Assembly (NCBI GenBank): GCA_964415605.1
Contig: CAYQBA010000254.1
Coordinates: 1 to 5,258 of the forward strand
Reading direction: 5' to 3'
Origin: UCB3 sp964415605
GTDB taxonomy: Bacteria > Chloroflexota > Anaerolineae > Epilineales > Epilineaceae
Length of the DNA stretch: 5,258 bases
Shown here: one piece after another, positions 1-5,258 of the stretch
Position numbering within the stretch: position 1 is the stretch's first letter
How the letters are laid out: each line of letters starts with the position of its first letter
Translations under genes and position numbers: made by a program
The notes under the pieces: model-generated
Told to the model about the DNA's origin: nothing
What the model saw: the letters and a program-made list of their open reading frames with translations, nothing else
Databases searched by the model: none

Positions 1-2548
<2,548 letters not shown>

Positions 2549-2555
2549 CACGGCG

Positions 2556-2560
2556 CTCTC
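2556..2560 (-). promoter_or_regulatory. Weak ribosome binding site for the second PKS
   Basis: Reading the minus strand, GAGAG lies 7 nt before ATG 2548. It is a short purine-rich Shine-Dalgarno match and the best one near this start. It favours ATG 2548, or GTG 2551 with tighter spacing. No promoter is evident in the 46-bp gap, so the two genes are probably co-transcribed. Confidence 0.4.
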
Positions 2561-2566
2561 GTCGAT

Positions 2567-2582
2567 GCCGCCGCGGGGCGGC
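2567..2582 (-). promoter_or_regulatory. Small GC hairpin in the inter-PKS gap
   Basis: On the minus strand GCCGCC and GGCGGC form a perfect 6-bp stem around a 4-base loop (CCGC). It sits 18 bases before ATG 2548 and has no following T-run, so it is not an intrinsic terminator. It could modulate translation of the second PKS, but short stems like this are common by chance in DNA this rich in GC. Confidence 0.25.
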
Positions 2583-2594
2583 CTGGGCCGTCGA

Positions 2595-5258
2595 TCATGC
2601 GTAGCCCGCCCGATCGAGCTCTTCGAGGAGCGACGCCTCCGCCTCGGCTTCGGTGAGGTCGGCGACCGCGGCGGCGATGCCGGTCGGGTCGACGGCGTCG
2701 ATGGCGTCGGCGATCCCGCCATCGATCCCGTCGACGACCCCCGCGGCGTGGCCGTTGCGCGGTCCGGATCCCGGCCCGGGCTGGCCCGGCGCGCCGAGCG
2801 CGAAGGCCTCGACGGCGAGGAACTCGGCCAGGGCCGTGATGGTCGGGTATTCGAAGGCCAGCGTCGACGGCAGCTTGTGGCCCAGGCTGCGCTGCAGGCG
2901 GTTGCTCAGCTCGACCGCGGTCAGCGAGTCCATGCCCATGTCCGACAATCCCTGCTGCGGGTCGAGCGGCTGCGACGGGTCGAGCGCCAGCACGCTCGCG
3001 ATCTGCCCCTTGAGGTGGGCCAGCAGGAGCGTGTAGCGGTCGCCCGGCGCCGCGGCCTCGATGGCGGACCGGATGGCGGGCTTGGTCGCGGCGACGGCAT
3101 CGGCGGATCGTCCCGCCGGCTGCGCCGGGTGTACCAGCTCGCGGAGCATCGGCGGCACGCGGACTGGCGCGCCCGGCCGCCCCGGCGCCTCCCAGCGAAT
3201 CGGCAGGACGGCGGCCTGGGTGGCGTCTTCGGCGATCAGGCGTTCGAGGAGGGCGACGCCCTCGTCGGGCGGGATCAGGCGCATGCCCTGCTGGCGCCAC
3301 CGCTCGCGGTCGCGCGCGTCCAGAGCCGCCGCCATGCCGACGTCGGCCCACGGCCCCCAGTTCACGCTGAGCGCCGTCCGGCCGGTGCCCCGCCGGTGGT
3401 GCGCCAAGGCGTCGAGGAACGCGTTGGCCGCAGCGTAGTTGCTCTGCCCGGCCGAGCCCATGACGGCGCCGCCGGTCGAGAAGAGCACGAAGAAGTCCAG
3501 CGGCAGCCCGAGCGACCGGGCGTGCAGGTTCCACGCGCCGTCCACCTTGGGCGCCATCACCGTCTCGAAGCGCGGCCAGGACTGCAGGCCGAGCAGCCCG
3601 TCGTCGATCACGCCGGCGGCATGGATCACGCCGCGCAGCGGCGGCATCGTCGAGGCGATCCGATCGAAGACGCGATCGACGTCCGCGCCGATCGCGACAT
3701 CCCCCGTCGCGACGACAACCTCGACATCCCGGCCGGCCAGCGCGTCGATCGCCGCCCGCGCCGCGTCGGACGGTTCGCGCCGGCCCATGAGGACGACGTG
3801 GCGCGCCCCGCGGTCGGCCAGCCAGCCGGCCACCTTCAGGCCGAGCCCGCCCAGGCCGCCGGTGACGAGGTAGGTGGCCTCGGGGCGGATGACGGCGCCG
3901 GGATCCGCCCCCGCCACGCCCGACTCGCCCGTCGCGACAGCCGCCTGCCCGTCAGCCGTTGCCTCCACCGCCGCGTGCGTCAGCACCAGCTTGCCGATGT
4001 GCTTGGCCTGGGCCATGAAGCGGAACGCCGCCGCCGCGTCCTCGATGGGGAACGTCCGAAGCGGCAGCGGCTCGAGCGTCCCGGCCTCGAACGACGCGAT
4101 CAGCCGGCGCATCATGCCGCGCACCAGCTCGGGGTCGACGTGCAGCACCGTGGCCAGGTCGTACAGGTGGTAGCGCAGCGTCGGGTTGAGCGCGGCGACC
4201 TGTTCCGTGGTCCACACCCCGCGCTTGCCGATCTCCAGGAAGCGGCCGCCGTCGGCCAGCACGCCCAGGCTCTTCGGGATGAACTCGTCGGCCAGCGCGT
4301 TGAGGACGATCGTGACGCCTTTCCCATCGGTCAGGCGCATGACCTCGTCGGCGAAGTCGAGCGTGCGCGAGCTCATGACGTGCTGGACGCCCTGGGACCG
4401 CAGGAAGGCCCGCTTCTCCTCGCTGCCGGCCGTGCCGTAGACCTCGGCCCCGGCTTGCCGGGCGATCTGGACCGCCGCCAGGCCGACACCGCCGGCCGCG
4501 GCGTGGACGAGGACGCGGTCGCCCGGCACGATGCCGGCCAGCTCGTGCAGCCCGTACCACGCGGTGAGGAAGTTGATGGGGATGGTGGCCGCCTCGTTCA
4601 GGCCGAGGTTGCGCGGCGTGCGGAACGCCAGGGTGGCGGGCACGGTCACGTGCGACGCGAACGACCCGGCGGCCAGGGCGATCACCTCGTCGCCCACGGC
4701 GAGGTCGTCGACGCCCGGCCCCAGCGCGGCGACGACGCCGGTGCACTCGCCCCCCAGCGGCCCCGGATCGCCGGGGTACATGCCCAGCGCGTTGAGGACG
4801 TCGCGGAAGTTGAGCCCCGTGGCGCGGACGGCGACCTCGACCTCGCCCGCGCCGGGCGGGCGCCGATCGACGGGCTCCAGGGCGAGGTTGTCGAGCACGC
4901 CGCGCTCGGCGATGGCCAGGATGTACGGGCCCCGCGGCCGCTCCCCCGTGGTCGGCGGGGTGCGGTGGCGCACCAGCCGCGGCACGTGCCGCACGCCGCC
5001 CCGGAAGGCCGCCTGGTCCTCGTCGTCGGCGGCGCCGATCGCGTCGTGAAGGTGCGCCGCGCACGACGCGGCATCGTCGGCGGAGTCCAGGTCGACGCAG
5101 GCGCAGCGCAGCTCGGAATGCTCGTGCATGAGCGTCCGCCCGAACCCCCACAGCGTCGCCTGCGCCGGCGCCGCCACGGCACCGCCGCCGGCCGGCTGGG
5201 CCCCGCGCGTGACCAGCCACAGCCGCGTGGCAGGCGCCGACGCGGTCGACGCGCCGCC
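2595..5258 (-). CDS. Modular type I polyketide synthase, C-terminal part (psiKR-ER-KR-ACP-docking), 5'-partial
   Basis: The frame is open from the right edge to a TGA at 2597-2595, giving 887 visible residues; the true start lies outside. Numbering is from the window edge. Residues 1-100 (LWLVTRGAQ, LWGFGRTL) match the structural half of a split KR that precedes ER in DH-ER-KR modules. ER is about 110-427, with LNFRDVLNALGMYPGD and the NADPH loop HAAAGGVGLAAVQIA from His252. KR is about 462-650, with NADPH motif TGGLGGLG, Lys571, Tyr608 in SNYAAAN, and the B-type-like signature IDD (551-553); the usual catalytic Ser is Thr595. ACP is about 736-819, with phosphopantetheine Ser778 in GMDSL. The end, LTEAEAEASLLEEL-DRAGYA, looks like a C-terminal docking helix. 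Inferred role: KR and ER act with an upstream, unseen DH to reduce the beta carbon fully, and the ACP passes the cytosolic chain to the next protein. The product cannot be named from this fragment. Confidence 0.96.
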   Translation of the reverse strand, partial: GGASTASAPATRLWLVTRGAQPAGGGAVAAPAQATLWGFGRTLMHEHSELRCACVDLDSADDAASCAAHLHDAIGAADDEDQAAFRGGVRHVPRLVRHRTPPTTGERPRGPYILAIAERGVLDNLALEPVDRRPPGAGEVEVAVRATGLNFRDVLNALGMYPGDPGPLGGECTGVVAALGPGVDDLAVGDEVIALAAGSFASHVTVPATLAFRTPRNLGLNEAATIPINFLTAWYGLHELAGIVPGDRVLVHAAAGGVGLAAVQIARQAGAEVYGTAGSEEKRAFLRSQGVQHVMSSRTLDFADEVMRLTDGKGVTIVLNALADEFIPKSLGVLADGGRFLEIGKRGVWTTEQVAALNPTLRYHLYDLATVLHVDPELVRGMMRRLIASFEAGTLEPLPLRTFPIEDAAAAFRFMAQAKHIGKLVLTHAAVEATADGQAAVATGESGVAGADPGAVIRPEATYLVTGGLGGLGLKVAGWLADRGARHVVLMGRREPSDAARAAIDALAGRDVEVVVATGDVAIGADVDRVFDRIASTMPPLRGVIHAAGVIDDGLLGLQSWPRFETVMAPKVDGAWNLHARSLGLPLDFFVLFSTGGAVMGSAGQSNYAAANAFLDALAHHRRGTGRTALSVNWGPWADVGMAAALDARDRERWRQQGMRLIPPDEGVALLERLIAEDATQAAVLPIRWEAPGRPGAPVRVPPMLRELVHPAQPAGRSADAVAATKPAIRSAIEAAAPGDRYTLLLAHLKGQIASVLALDPSQPLDPQQGLSDMGMDSLTAVELSNRLQRSLGHKLPSTLAFEYPTITALAEFLAVEAFALGAPGQPGPGSGPRNGHAAGVVDGIDGGIADAIDAVDPTGIAAAVADLTEAEAEASLLEELDRAGYA

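Noticed and set aside
2567..2582. The GC hairpin as a transcription terminator between the PKS genes
   Set aside because: It has no U-run after the stem, the stem is only 6 bp, and the 46-bp gap with an ATGA overlap indicates one operon.
3952..5220. A 422-codon minus-strand frame overlapping the ER
   Set aside because: It is an Arg/Gly-rich shadow of the ER-encoding frame, which carries the clear NADPH-binding and ER motifs.

Overview
The window is a fragment of a modular type I polyketide synthase (PKS) locus. Both real genes lie on the minus strand, and both run off the window. DNA is very GC-rich and third codon positions are almost all G or C. Together with the docking-segment style, this suggests a high-GC secondary-metabolite producer such as a myxobacterium, but the sequence cannot prove the taxon.

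Layout, in the direction of transcription (right to left). (1) 5258 to 2595: the 3' end of a PKS gene. It encodes a structural-KR half domain, an enoylreductase (ER), a ketoreductase (KR), an acyl carrier protein (ACP) and a C-terminal docking segment. This is the back end of a fully reducing module whose KS, AT and DH should lie beyond the right edge. (2) 2594 to 2549: a 46-bp junction. An ATGA overlap opens a 16-codon mini-ORF whose TGA overlaps the ATG of the next gene. (3) 2548 to 1: the 5' part of a second PKS gene, open across the left edge. It encodes an N-terminal coiled-coil docking segment, a ketosynthase (KS) with Cys-His-His intact, the KS-AT linker, the post-AT linker, and directly an ACP. 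The roughly 300-residue acyltransferase (AT) expected between the two linkers is absent, and so is every reductive domain.

Inferred assembly line: the first protein hands a chain with a saturated beta carbon from its ACP to the KS of the second protein, with the docking ends as the likely contact. The second module can condense by its active-site residues but has no AT to load its own ACP. It would need an acyltransferase in trans, or serve a non-extending role. If no reductive domain lies beyond the left edge, its product would keep a beta-keto group.

The most interesting points are the clean loss of the AT from a module whose KS looks cis-AT-like, a Thr at the catalytic Ser position of the KR, and the unusual mini-ORF junction. 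No RNA genes, mobile elements, CRISPR arrays or terminators were seen, and there is no gene-free stretch over 300 bases.
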